This document shows, one piece after another, positions 42,201 through 54,300 of a stretch of 64,000 nt of DNA. How positions within the stretch are numbered: position 1 is the stretch's first letter; every line of letters starts with the position of its first letter. This DNA comes from Lagopus muta (taxonomy: Eukaryota > Chordata > Aves > Galliformes > Phasianidae), in NCBI RefSeq assembly GCF_023343835.1, contig NC_064443.1, forward strand, positions 9,672,001 to 9,736,000, written 5' to 3'. The notes beneath the pieces are model-generated. The model was given only the letters and a program-made list of their open reading frames with translations, was not told where the DNA came from and searched no databases. A program made the translations under genes and the position numbers.

Positions 42201-44071
42201 GTCCCGAAGTTCTTATCTCCCCGTTTAATGCCCCTTGGATAATGGCTTTGTCAGAGTTATTGACCGAGAGTCATCGTCTTCCGTACCGCTTGGAAAGAAT
42301 GAACTCAGAAGCGGGGTGATGGTAGGACAAACTTTGCACCATAATTAGCTGTTTCAGGCAAGACTGAAGGGCATCACTTGCTGTGCAAGAACAGACTGCT
42401 CACAGAGCCTAAATTGCTGGGAAGTCCTCCCTCGGGCTGACGATGAGGGATGGCCGGCTGCTCCCAGCCCTGCTCTCTAGCTGGCTGGATGGCCGCCTCA
42501 GCTTTCTGGTGGCTCTTTGTGGTTTTGCTGGCCAGGAACGTGTGTGGGATGAAGTCCTCGCAGGCACCCATCCCTGGGTGTCCCAGCAGCTTATTTTAAT
42601 TGGTCATAGGCAGCTGGATTCTTTTCAAACAATCTACTGCCCAGAAATAATCTGTTTGCTTTTCAGAGCCTCTCTTCACCCACCCCTGATTGGGGAAAGA
42701 AAGGTTGGAGACAGAGTGCTGAGTGGGAATGCCTGTGGTTGGGTCAGCAAGTTTTGGTGTTGATGTGAGTGTGGGATTCTGAGCTTCAGGGCTTTGCACA
42801 CAACATATGCTAGGTGTATGTGGTATGTACATGTTTAATGCATACCAGCTGGTATTTCCTTAGCCTGTTGGAAGGAATAATCCTATTGGCCCATTGGTGG
42901 AAAGCTTTATTTGGTCTTCTGGTGACTGCTGAAGCTTCAAGCTCATCTTGCTTGTGTTCTTGCTTGTTATTGACCAGTGTTCCAGTTCAGAAGCAGCTGA
43001 ACTGGAACTGAAAATGATTTTAGAAAGGGTGTTGAACCTGACTTAATTTCATTTGCTCTGTGTAAAGCTGGAGCTCAATTTCATCCTGGCTGGTTAACCC
43101 ATAAGCAGATATCTCTGGTTTACACTGTCATTTCTTACCATTGAGATAATAAGCTGTAATGACCGACTGAACTCCTATAGTAGCACAGTGTTTGTGACAG
43201 CATGGGGACATCTGTGAGGTGAGGCTGTTGCTTCTGGGCTCAGGCCTCTATCATCACTTGTGGTTTTTTCCCCTCCCCACGTGCATGAATGGATGCAGTG
43301 GAAGGCAGTGATCCTGTCAGCCTTGCCTTATGGTTTGGGCACTGCTCATGACCTGGCAGTTCTGTTTGGTCCTATTTGCTCTGTGCTTAAAATGTAGCAC
43401 ATTGAGCTCAAACCATTCTGGTTTTAAATTTGCAAATCTGCTGCTAGCATATCTTGTTTTTCAGTCTTTAGTGGTACTTTCTGTGCAAGTTTCTTGATTG
43501 AAGCTTTCTTTTTTTTTAGTGGGTGAAGCAGAAAACACGGGCTTAAATCTGAAAATATGGGCACTTAGTTTTAAATTATAGTGCAAAATGAGGGGAAAAA
43601 ATGGGTTACTTTTTTCATGTTTGATTTTTTTTTCATTGCTGTTACAGTGATTAGCAATGAGCAAATACACATGCTTACTGCAGGAATGACAACTCGCCTT
43701 AGATTCATTTTTATATTTTGTTTGGAGTATGTGATGCATCTTAGCTGTTAGGACCTGAATTTGTAATTTGAGTGCTGCCAGTTGTGGAGGCAGCTCCTTT
43801 TAGCAGGCTGGCTGTTTGCAGAGCACTGGCAGTCTGTGTCTGGAGCTTGTATCCCCTTAGAGCATGCCAAACCAGCTGGGGGGGCTGCCTGGGCTCCTCC
43901 AGGTGCTGTTGTCTTGGGAAGGCAGTAACTTCTGCTAGTTTGGAGTTGTAACACACATAAAACTTCAGGAGTAAATGTATGCCCCAATAGCTGAAATACT
44001 GTAGCAGAGGCAGGGAGTTCAGATCTTAACCTGTGGTGTCATAATTTCTGGTTCAGTTTCAAATAGCCTTA

Positions 44072-44333
44072 TTTTTTTTTTTTTTTTTTTTTTAGGATTA
44101 CGTTTAACAGTTCTTTGGGTCAGCCTTGGTAATTAACAGACGTGCAGCACTGCTTTACCTTTGCTAACGGCTGGTTCTGTCTCTGATGAGCTGTCTGCCA
44201 TTAGGGGTATGCTTGAGTATCGTGGGTGCTTCTAATTAGCAGACAGTGACACACACCAAGTGCCAAAGGTGTTTCCAAAGAGTCAGACAGCCCTTAGTTC
44301 TGCAAGCTCTCTTTTTTTGGGGGGGGGGGGGGG
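44072..44333. repeat. Homopolymer tracts T22 and T7G15
   Basis: A run of 22 T at 44072-44093 and, 220 bases later, 7 T followed by 15 G ending at 44333. Directly visible. A shorter T9G10 tract of the same type lies at 27813-27831 in a TPRA1 intron. Confidence 0.9.
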
Positions 44334-45689
44334 TAATATTATTTTTTGACCTAAAAAAGTCTATTAAGCAGTAGCATTAATAAGGTTGTGTTTCACTTCT
44401 CTGCATTTTTAATGCCTGATACGGAGACCTGCTGTGTGCAAGGAAGAGTCGTTGTGCTTGGGAGCAGTCTGCAGTACTTCCCTGGCTGAGGACTCTGCAG
44501 GCTTTTTTATCTCCATTTGTTGCTTCCTATGTTGCAGGCTATTGATAAGTGAATTAACTAGCTGGATTGCAAGTAGCTTCTGATCCTGTTCCTTTTATTC
44601 ATCACTCTTGTTGTATGAGTTATGAAATGCTTTTCCAGTCTTTCCTTTGATGTTGATCAGTGGACTTCAAAGTTAGTGGCCTCTTAATCTGCAGCCTGTG
44701 AATGGGGCACCCCTTGTTTTCCTCTATGGTTGGTTCTCCTCTCTGTCTACTGCCTTCTGCTATGGAAGTGGGTGCATCTCTGCAGTGAAAGAATTCCTTC
44801 TTTGTATGAAACCATTGAACATTTAAGGAATTCCTACACAAAGTAATCTTGCAGTATTAGAAGGTGAACTTCTGATCTCTGAAACACCAGTGATGTCTAA
44901 ATTTAACTAAGAACAGCTGTAGGGAATGTTTATTCCTATGAAATAACATAAAAAACAGTTATTTCTCCTTTTTCTCTTGAGGAAAGGCAAAAGTGTTATC
45001 TGGCTTAGGGGGAAGATGTGGCATCTTTTCTCCTTATTTTCCCTGCTGCTGCTGCTATGATTTGTCAGACATTTATATAGCATTTTTCTTGAACAATTTC
45101 CAATTTCTGCAGCTAGTCTTTTATCTCCTGACTCTGAAGGTTAATTTGTGTTCGGAGAGTTTTTGCAGATTTCAGCAGCTGATGGTCGTTTGTGAGCTTC
45201 TCATTTTTGCAGTCTCTTGGGCTAAGAGACCTTATCACAAGGTTGGCCTCTTTAAATCCTACAGCTGCAAGAAATTGAAGTTGTCTGTGGTGCTGCCTAA
45301 TTCCCCTCTCTTGGCTTCAATTCTTCTCTCCCCAGTTTCACATCTTTTTGTCTACTAAGTTCATATATTACACAGAAACTTCCTCCAGTTTCATTTATTC
45401 TAATTAAGGGTTACTGGAAAGCCATCCTGTCATTTAAGAAGCGAAAGATAGGATTAGCCTTCCTTTTCTTCCTGTCTATGACCACATACTATACTCAGGA
45501 ATGCCTTAAGGTGTTGTAGTAGGCTTTGCTTTCCTTTGAGCCAGTATTGTGCAAAAGTGTTATCGTGGAATGAATTTGTTGCAGGTATGAAGGCAGAGAA
45601 TGTTACAACAAGCTTGTTCCCACTAGCTTGGTTAAACTTTATTTTTGGATTATAATTTTGCTTTTCTCTTCTCTGTTCTTGGGATATTG

Positions 45690-45890
45690 CATACAATGAG
45701 GGCGGTGAGGCACAAGCTGCCCAGAGAGGTGATGGGTGCTCCATCCCTGCAGACAGCCAAGGCCAGGCTGGATGGGCTCCGAACACCTGATGGAGCTGTG
45801 GGTGTCCCTGTTTGTTGCAGGGGAAATGGACCAGGTGGCCTTTAGGGGTCTCTTCCAACTCAAACGATTGTATGATCTAGCTGATAATTT
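45690..45890 (+). mobile_element. CR1 LINE 3' fragment
   Basis: Has CAAGCTGCCCAGAGAGGTGA, TGGAGCTGTGGGTGTCCC-like sequence and a terminal CTTCCAACTCAAACGATTGT followed by ATGATC. This is the CR1 3' region with its degenerate terminal ATTCTATGATTCT-type repeat. Confidence 0.88.
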
Positions 45891-48800
45891 GGTTACACTT
45901 TTCCAGTATTTGTTGTATTCTGTCTACAGAGTGATGGTGTTTGAAACCTGAATTGATGATCCTTAGGAAGAAGGTTGAAAATTTTCTTGATGCTTCAGAA
46001 TTGAAGTGTTATTTCAAAAGAGAGCAAGATAATGAGCTTAAAGGGCTACTATAATAGCTAGGCAATAAGTTTGCAGTGAGTGGATGTTGCACTCAGATGT
46101 GAGGTAGGTGACCTGCCACTGGATATCATTTCTGTCATTCTTTGAACACCATGAGAACTTAATTTGATGCTTCTGCCTTGCTTTGGAGCCTCAGTCTTTA
46201 TGTCATGGAGTGACCCTACCTGGCAGTGGAGAGGGTGGTTAGGAAGATGCTCGTACCTGAGTTGGGAAGAGCATCATGCCCTGGGGATGCTAAGAGAGAA
46301 AGGCTGAGGGGCTGTTCTGGATCTTGGTAAGAAAGTCTGATGAGTGTCTTAAAACAGTTGTTTAAATGAGGCAGAATAGGAGGAGGGATATAGATAGTGT
46401 ATTGATAAGGTGTTCAGTTAGTCAGCTTCCTAGCAGCCTGGAGCACTACCTGTGTGTACAGCACAGCCCTGTGGGGTGTCCCAGGGGGTTCCTGTGCTGC
46501 AGCTGCTCGTATAACAGGTGGGCTTCTCAGACCCTGGATAGAGCAGCTGTGTCCTGATCAGAGGCACAGCTCCTCAAATCAAGTGTCTTTCAGCAAGGCT
46601 CCAGTGCTAGCTGAGTGTACATGGTGTGATGAGAGAAATCAAAATAAGCACTGATGTTATTTCTTTAACGTTCTTTAAAGATGAGAAGTGAAGCAATCTG
46701 ATACAAAGAACAAATTTCACTGAGGCTTTTCCCAGTTCAGTTATACCCTCCGCTTCTGCTGGGCTTCCTAAAACCTGCCTCTGTTCGCTGATGAAGTTTA
46801 TTTTTGTCCTTATTTGCTTCCCTCTGCCTGTTCCCCAAACTGCAGGGGTTGGCTGTGCTGCTGCTCGCTGGTGGTGTTATCAGCCGTGTGTGCAGAGGGT
46901 GAGATTGCAAGCGCCGCTGTTCTCTGCGATTCTAAGTATCAGACAATGTTTTACACGGCGTCCCATTCTCTAGCTGGCTGGTTGGACATGATGTTGGTAC
47001 CTTATCTTCACGCTGACACACACTGGACATTAATAGAAATACATTGCTGAGGAACATGTGTGGAATTTCAAGCAGGCTGTCTAGCTGTGCTTTAGATAGT
47101 CTATTGTGTGCTTAACCTCTTGGAAGAGGTTTTGATGAGAAATGCATTATGTTAACTCTTGGGCAGCTGGGTGGACTCTCTTAGAGTTTCTTATTACACT
47201 CAGCATAATATCTTCCTAATTGCGTGCTGCTGATGGATTTTGGAGTTTCAGCAGTTTTAAGCCTATCTTTCCACGAGCAGCATTCCCACTTCCTAATGCA
47301 AATTCATAGAGTAGAAATAGCTATGCATGCTGCTTGTGGGGAGGGGGACCAGAAGGGACTGAGCTGCCAGCAGCCTCATTTATCTTTGTTTGAAGTCTGT
47401 CCCTGCATTATTTTTGGCTCTCTGATTGACTCGCATCAAGCAAAAACATGACGTGGATGCCATTGCTGCTATTTGCCAGGAATTCCTTCTGCTTTTGGAA
47501 CACCTCAGAATTTTTATTGTTTACTTTGTGCTATATACGTATACTTTCTGTACTTATTTGTTATGACCATCTGCAATTACCTCTATTATTTATGAGTACT
47601 GAGTAAAACATGATGGAGAGCAGCTTCTTAAAAGGAACTGTACTAAAGGAGAGGAAGTGAGATTATGACTTTCTCTTTGATTTTTTTTTTTTTTTTAAGA
47701 CAATGAAAATAGAACACCTGCAAGGCTGTGAGGGAGAGAAGGAACTGGAGAACTAGCTGGCTTTTTCTTCGTGTCTGAATGTCACACTGGGGGCTTTTTA
47801 TCCTCAAAGATGCGATGATGATGATGGACAAACTTGAAGGATGACGCTCTATGAGTTGAGAGTAAAAGCTGATCAAACAGATGGATAGAGCAGGCCTATG
47901 TATAATTAGTGTCCGAAAGTAAAAAGCTCCACAGTTTAATACTTGCCCAAATAGTACATTAGACTAAGGATACATTTGTTAAACAACCAGTGCTCTTGCA
48001 ATTAGGAGTGAGCACTTGCCGTGTGTGTTCACTGTATCTTCAGCTTAATGCTTTTGCTGTGAAAGTGTTGCTACCTAGGAAATAACTTGAAGCCCCTTTC
48101 TTTTTCTGTGCACATAGGCTCATGTCTTCTCTGTCCTTTTCCCTCCTCTGTAGCCTTCAAGCAGAATGGATTTGTTCCTCAGCGTTCATCTTGCTATAGC
48201 TATAGTAATTTGGCAATGTCAAGCTGAAACTGTCTCCCCTCTGTAGTTTCTGAATGTCCAGTGCACAAGTGGCTCCTCACAAAAGATGTTCTCTTCCCTG
48301 TTGCAGACCTGAGCAATCGGTCACTTTGTATTTTCCTATGATATGCTGTCCTATTCCAACAGCTAAATAAGGGAATAGGAGTTTGGGAATGCTTTCTATT
48401 TTTTTTTTCCTCCTCAAACAACAGAACCATATTTGTGTTGCAATTAAACACTAATATTTCTTATAACCCACTCCTTGATTTTTATCTTTTTTGGCAGAGT
48501 AAAATATATATATATTTTTTTAGGAACAAAACTTGAAAAAAGCACAAGAGACTTAAACTGCAAAGCAAACTAAATCTTCAAAGATGATGAATATGAGTCC
48601 AGCCTGTAGTTTTCTGTCGTTGAGGAAGTTGCCCTTCCCACCTCTGATGCCATTTCCTGCTCAAGGCTCAGCATTTGGAGCGTAACTTTTCAAAGCTTTA
48701 TGCTACTGGAGTTTATCATAGCAGGTTAAAAACCTACTTGCTTGTGATATCCTGTTGGAGGGTGACCTGAAAGGGGTGATTCTCTGCATTCCAATAAGAG

Positions 48801-51094
48801 CTTAATGCTGTTTCTTTCCTGGTAACAGAAGTGAGATGCGTCAACACCTTTTGCTTCTGAACAGCTGGCAGATAATCTGCAGCTACCAGGCTCTCGGGTC
48901 GCTGTGGCCTTGTTCCAGATGCTGTGGAAGGTACAATTGCAGTCTTGAAGCTGTTCACAGCTACCTGCGTTTTCTTTTCTTTACAACAGCCTAGATGTAC
49001 TTTGCCAAGTTCTATGCATCTGGGGCAAAAATTGAGTTTTCATTGTAATTAATCTGGAGTATCAGTTTGTGCTCGAATTAAGTGAAGCCATTAGCCCTAC
49101 TTAGGCTCTAATGTTGTTTTTGGGAGCAGGCTTACATTGGAAGGTTAATAAGGAATGTGTTAAGGAACCTGGAGGGAAAGGAGCTCTAATGGTCTTAGCT
49201 ACCATTCTCCTTTGTGTGGATGGGACTAGTGGTTGGTAAATACTTTGCTGCTTCAGGCCTTTCCCATGCTGGCTGTTCCCTTAGGAAAGGAAGTAGTTCA
49301 AGGGGTACCTTGGGTCTTCTTCAGATGGAATTAGAGCAGTTAGATGGAAGACTTTCTTCAACACAGCCTGACTAACATAAACTTGTCTTAACTTCAGTAT
49401 TTTGTCTTCAAATATCTTGGAGGTAAGTCAAGATGGCAGATTTGTCCAACTACATGTGTACGTGCGAGAGCAGACCAAGCTCTGCCTTTATGCTGTTGTT
49501 CACATTTAGCAGTTAAATCTGTTTTTTGCACATGAGGTGTGCCTCACTGGCATTCTTAAGCTGCAGTGAAAATTGACATCTTTGTTTTAAAAAAAAAAAC
49601 AAACAAAGCCCTTCAGTATCAAACCAGTCTGTTGCTGCTCATTGGCCAGCAGATGTTGCTGTTGAGCTTGGTTAGGTTTCAATGTTGAGTTCAGCAAGTC
49701 ATTTGCCTGTTTTAAGAGCTGTAATGCAGACAGATTTGAACTTAAATTTCCTGCTTGATAATTCCAGTCATCTACTGGCAAGTCAATATAGTGGTACATC
49801 TTGTATACTTGTGAGCGTGGATAAAAAAACTGATATTAGAATGTCTTTTCTGATCTGTACATTATTACTGTGTTTTTTTTTTTAATTTCAGTATTGACTC
49901 TGAATTCTTAAATTTCTCACTTTCAGTGAAGCAATTCTTTCTTTTTTGAAAGGAGTTTGGCTTTTCATGTGAGTCTCCAAAGTGAGTTGGTGCAAACGGA
50001 GTCTAATAAGCAGCATTTCCTCATTAACAACGCTTTGAATTTAGGATCTGGGAGAAAATCTGTTACATTCCTTGAGTAGAATCTGGGAGACGAATTATGG
50101 ATTTTCTTGGGGTCAGAACCACTGCTCTGCCTGGGCTGCTCTGTGTGCTGATCTTGTGGACTGTTGTGCTGTTCCATTCTTTGGGATGTGATTCTAGGTG
50201 TAGCACTCCTTTGACTGGCGATTTTTGAAATACATTTTGGTTGCCTGGCAGTACTGATATCTTCACTGAGCTCATATGTTTTTTCCTACTGTCAAAAGCA
50301 GTTTCAAAGAAGCCTCAAGAATTTCCAGAAGGTGGCAGTGGAAGGACACCCACAATGGCTCTGCCAGGAATTGGCCAGGAACTGCTGAACTCTCAGATTG
50401 CCTGCATACCGATGAAACGTCTCAAAGTTTTTACTTATTTGTTTTCATTCTGACTCCAGCTTCTCCTGGAATGACTGTAATATTTTTCAGAATGAGTTTA
50501 CCCTGTGTGTTGCAGTCCATTGGTTTCTGTGGAAATACATCACTTAGAATTGTGAGGGCACTGCTTGCTGACACAGTTTACAAACTGGAAATCTGTGTTG
50601 AGTGAACCTGCTTCTGTCTTCTCACTGCTCTTGCCAGGACGTGTTGTCTCACTGAAATGCATGGCTATAGCAGCTTGGGAGTTTGCTGTGTGCTCAGGCT
50701 GCAGAGAAAGGACAGGGTGGTTGACAGGACTACAGGTTCCTACACAAATGATATGGGATGTTCCTAACCACCTCCGATTCCTCTTTGGTCTCCAGCACTC
50801 TTGTTTACATTTGTACTTTCTGGAGGGGTAAATAGCTGCTGCTGACAGCAGGGTTGGTCTTGGAAGTGGTGGGAGGATAGCAGCAGATGCTGTCCTAATG
50901 ATGTCTAATGTGTGATATCCATGCTGCCTCCATTCCTCTGATCCTCTTGAAGAGTTGCTGCTTTGACCTGTGTCCTAGCTCTCTAATCTTGTGTAATCTA
51001 TGAAGCTAAGCATGCTTAAAACAAAAAAAAGTTGCCTGTTTGATTATGTGCAGACTGAGAATGCCTGTACTGAAGAAACAGTGAAGTTTAAGCA

Positions 51095-51398
51095 GAAGTT
51101 AGAGATGTAGTGAGGTGGAGTTGGTTTCTTCTCCCAGGTAGCAGAGGTAAGGCAAGAGGTAATGGCCTCAAGTTGCACCAGGGCAGCTTCAGGTTGGGTT
51201 GCAGGAAAAATTTTGGTAGGAGCAGTAATGCATTGGCACAGGCTGCCCAGTGAGATGGTGAGATGGTTCTGTGTTCCAGAACTGTGGAGATATGACACTG
51301 AGGGGCATGGTTAGCAGGCATGGTGGTGGTGGGTTGGCGGTTGGACTGGATGATCTTAGAGATCTTTTCCACCCTTGATGATCCTGTGATTCTATGTA
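51095..51398 (+). mobile_element. CR1 LINE 3' fragment
   Basis: About 300 bases with GGTAATGGCCTCAAGTTGCA, ATGCATTGGCACAGGCTGCC, GTTGGACTGGATGATCTTAG and the terminal GATCCTGTGATTCTATG typical of CR1, on the plus strand and 5' truncated. Confidence 0.92.
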
Positions 51399-54300
51399 TG
51401 TGCTGTGCTGTTCTGAAAGAAGTATCTTGGGTCAGTCTTTACTGATATTGTTTCTGACTGACTTGAGTGGTTTGGAGTTTAAAACAAAGGTGGTCTAGCT
51501 GGCCTCCAACAAAATGAATTGTTGCTGCTTTCAGAGCAGAATCTTCTCTTGAGAGAGAAGTTGGTGGTTGGCTTGGATCCCTGCAGATTTTTAGGGAGGA
51601 GATTTGTATCTTTTCATCTGTTTTCAAGAGGGAGAAACAAGAGTTATAAAAACCACTTAAAGGTTCAGTTAAGATTTATTCTGGCTGCATAACTGCCTCC
51701 CATAATAACTTTAATATGCATCATCCTGAAACTCCTAATTGGCCCTAGTGTTGGCAGGGCTTTCAGACCCCGCAGAATCTCCAATGTTCAGCAGCTTTTA
51801 GGAAGGAATGTAGCCAGAGGAGCACAAAAGATGAAATGGCTGCCTTTATAAATCCTAACTGACCTTGAGAGTCCTTGTTGTAATGAGCAGGAAGATGCTG
51901 TGGAGAGCCATCTAGACAAGAGTGGTGGTGGAAAGCTGTGTAGGAGCGCATTTGGTGAGGTGGGAGGACAGGCCCAGGAGACCTCATGGACTTGGTGAGA
52001 GAATAGGGTTTTCTTAGGGGTCAAGCACCTACTCGTCCTGTTGTTTCTCTTGTTGACTGGAGCCTTGCCTGTATTGGCACTGATTAAAGGTGATTTGTCT
52101 GGTGGCTGTCGGTGGGGGTGAGCTATGAAAGGCTGGCAGGATTGCATTAATTTGACCCATAGGAGCTGGTGCCTTTGCTTAGGAGATGATCCCAACCAGT
52201 GGTCCCCTCTAGGCTGGCAGGTCCCAGGATGGCATTCACTGGATCAATCGGAGACTGAAATTCTCTTCAGCTCTTCCTCTGCTCCCTCCATCCCTGGGGC
52301 TGAGGTGGGAGCTGGCTGTTATGATACTGTATTGTTTTTGTGAATGACAGTGGGTTGTCATTGTCTCCCTCCTGGGCTGTTAGTCAGGAACCTTTTGCAG
52401 ACCCTAAATTCTCTTTAAAACAAATCATTTGGCTTAGTTTATTTCATTCCATTAAGTAATTTCACTGCTAATGCATAATTATCTACAGCAGTGACACTCG
52501 TCTATGCTTTAATTATCGCAAAGCTGCACAATTCCCCCTCCCCCCTGCCTGGAAGTTGTCGCTTGTGCAGGGTGGTTTTGCAGAGATAAGTGTGTAATAA
52601 CATGGCAGTGCTTTGGGCCTCACAGTACTCAGGCAGTTGCTGATTACTAAATGTAGGCAATAGAGAAAGGGAAGATTTTGGTCTCTGTCTTCTGTTAGTG
52701 GCTCTTACTGAAGTGGAGTGAGATATTGGAAAGGAGGAAGCTTATCAAAATACAAGCTTGAAGATAAACATGTGAGCAAATGCTGATTGGAGGAGTTACG
52801 CTTGCAGGTCTTGGGAAAATTTGGAAGCACAAGTATTTGTTTTTCTTCTGAAGAAACTTAAGAAGTGAGGTGACCGTGATCTTGGGCAGCAGCCCAGGAG
52901 CCCTGGCTTTGTTTGAGAGAAAATCTTGCTATTTCTTTTTTTCTTTTAGCCTTCAAGTTTCCAACTCTGTTTTCTGTAAGCACCCTCTCCGAGCACAGAA
53001 GAGCCCAGTAGAAGTCTTTGATCCAGTCAGTCATTATGGGGAAATGCCACTGAGACGCAAGTTGTTTACTCCTAAGTTGGGAGAGGATTCGTAGCTGAGC
53101 GAAATACCTGCTGTTTCTTAACACCGTGCTCTCTCATCTGATAAGGAGTGTTTTTTGTTAGTGGAGAAGATGTGGTCAGTCCTTGGCAAACAAAGGACAA
53201 ACAGGCAGTGTCAAACCTGTGTCGCTGGAAGGTGAAGGTCTAGGAACAAAATGTTTTTTTGAGACATCAAAAAATCTTGCACTATCTGAATGAGAGAAAA
53301 GCTAGAGGGGCTCTTGATTGTGCTTGCCCTGTTTCACAAAGCTGAGAGAAGTGGATTATAGATGCCTTGTTTAACTTGCAGTGATGCCCTGAGGCTTGTG
53401 GATGAAGAGAACCTGGAGCACATGTCATAAAGATAGCAAACTATGCGAGGGACCAGACAGAAGTGAGGACAGCATAATGAAGCAAGGTCCGTTTGTTATC
53501 TTTTAGTGGATGGAAATGAGGCTGTTTATTGGTGTTATCTGCTGGCAGAAATGTTCTGCCAGGTACCTTTGTGTGGAATGCTGACCAAGATGTGCAATAC
53601 AGAATTGTGTTCCAGTTTCCATGCAGACAATCCATAGGAGTGAAATTACTCTCTTACATTCAAAAGCATTGAAATCTTTTCTCTGTATTGTTATGATGAA
53701 AGCCAGTTTCTGGTTGCTGACTGGCAGGAATGAGGAAGGGAGGAATGTACAGCTTGTGTTACAACTTCCTCAGTCTCTATGTATCTGCTGGGCTTGGCTG
53801 GCAGCACTTGCACCTGTTAAAGCAAGATTTCTTTGGCCTAGAGGTATGCTGTCTATTTTCTTTGGCCCAGGGGTGTTGTCTTATGCCTCACTGGAGGACT
53901 TCGCAGCTTGCTGATCTTTAACTCCATCAATCATAGGCTTGTTTTCTCTGGTACTTATTATTGATGTTTTATGTATGTTCTAGATAAAACAAGCTGGCAT
54001 ATGGTGGTCAGTTTAGCTTTCTTCCTTTCAGGAAAGGCTATATTAAGGACTGTGCTTCCTACAGGAACTTATCTTCTCACCCTGGTGAAACTTAGTCACT
54101 CAAAACTGCCTTTCCAGAAAGCTAAACACCATTGCCCAGCTTCTAGATGTTTCTTCTGTAATCCATGGATTACAATGGCAACGTATGCTTATGTTTAAAG
54201 ATTTTAAAGGTGGCAGAATGAATCCTGGAACAGGTGCTTGGGCTTTTGTTTTTGCTTACAGCACACTGGAAAACCCTCTCAGAAAAGCATAAATACTGCT

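Noticed and set aside
46200-46345. Possible CR1 piece (GAGAGAAAGGCTGAGGGGCT)
   Set aside because: Only a short similarity to CR1 internal sequence without the 3' end; too weak to call.
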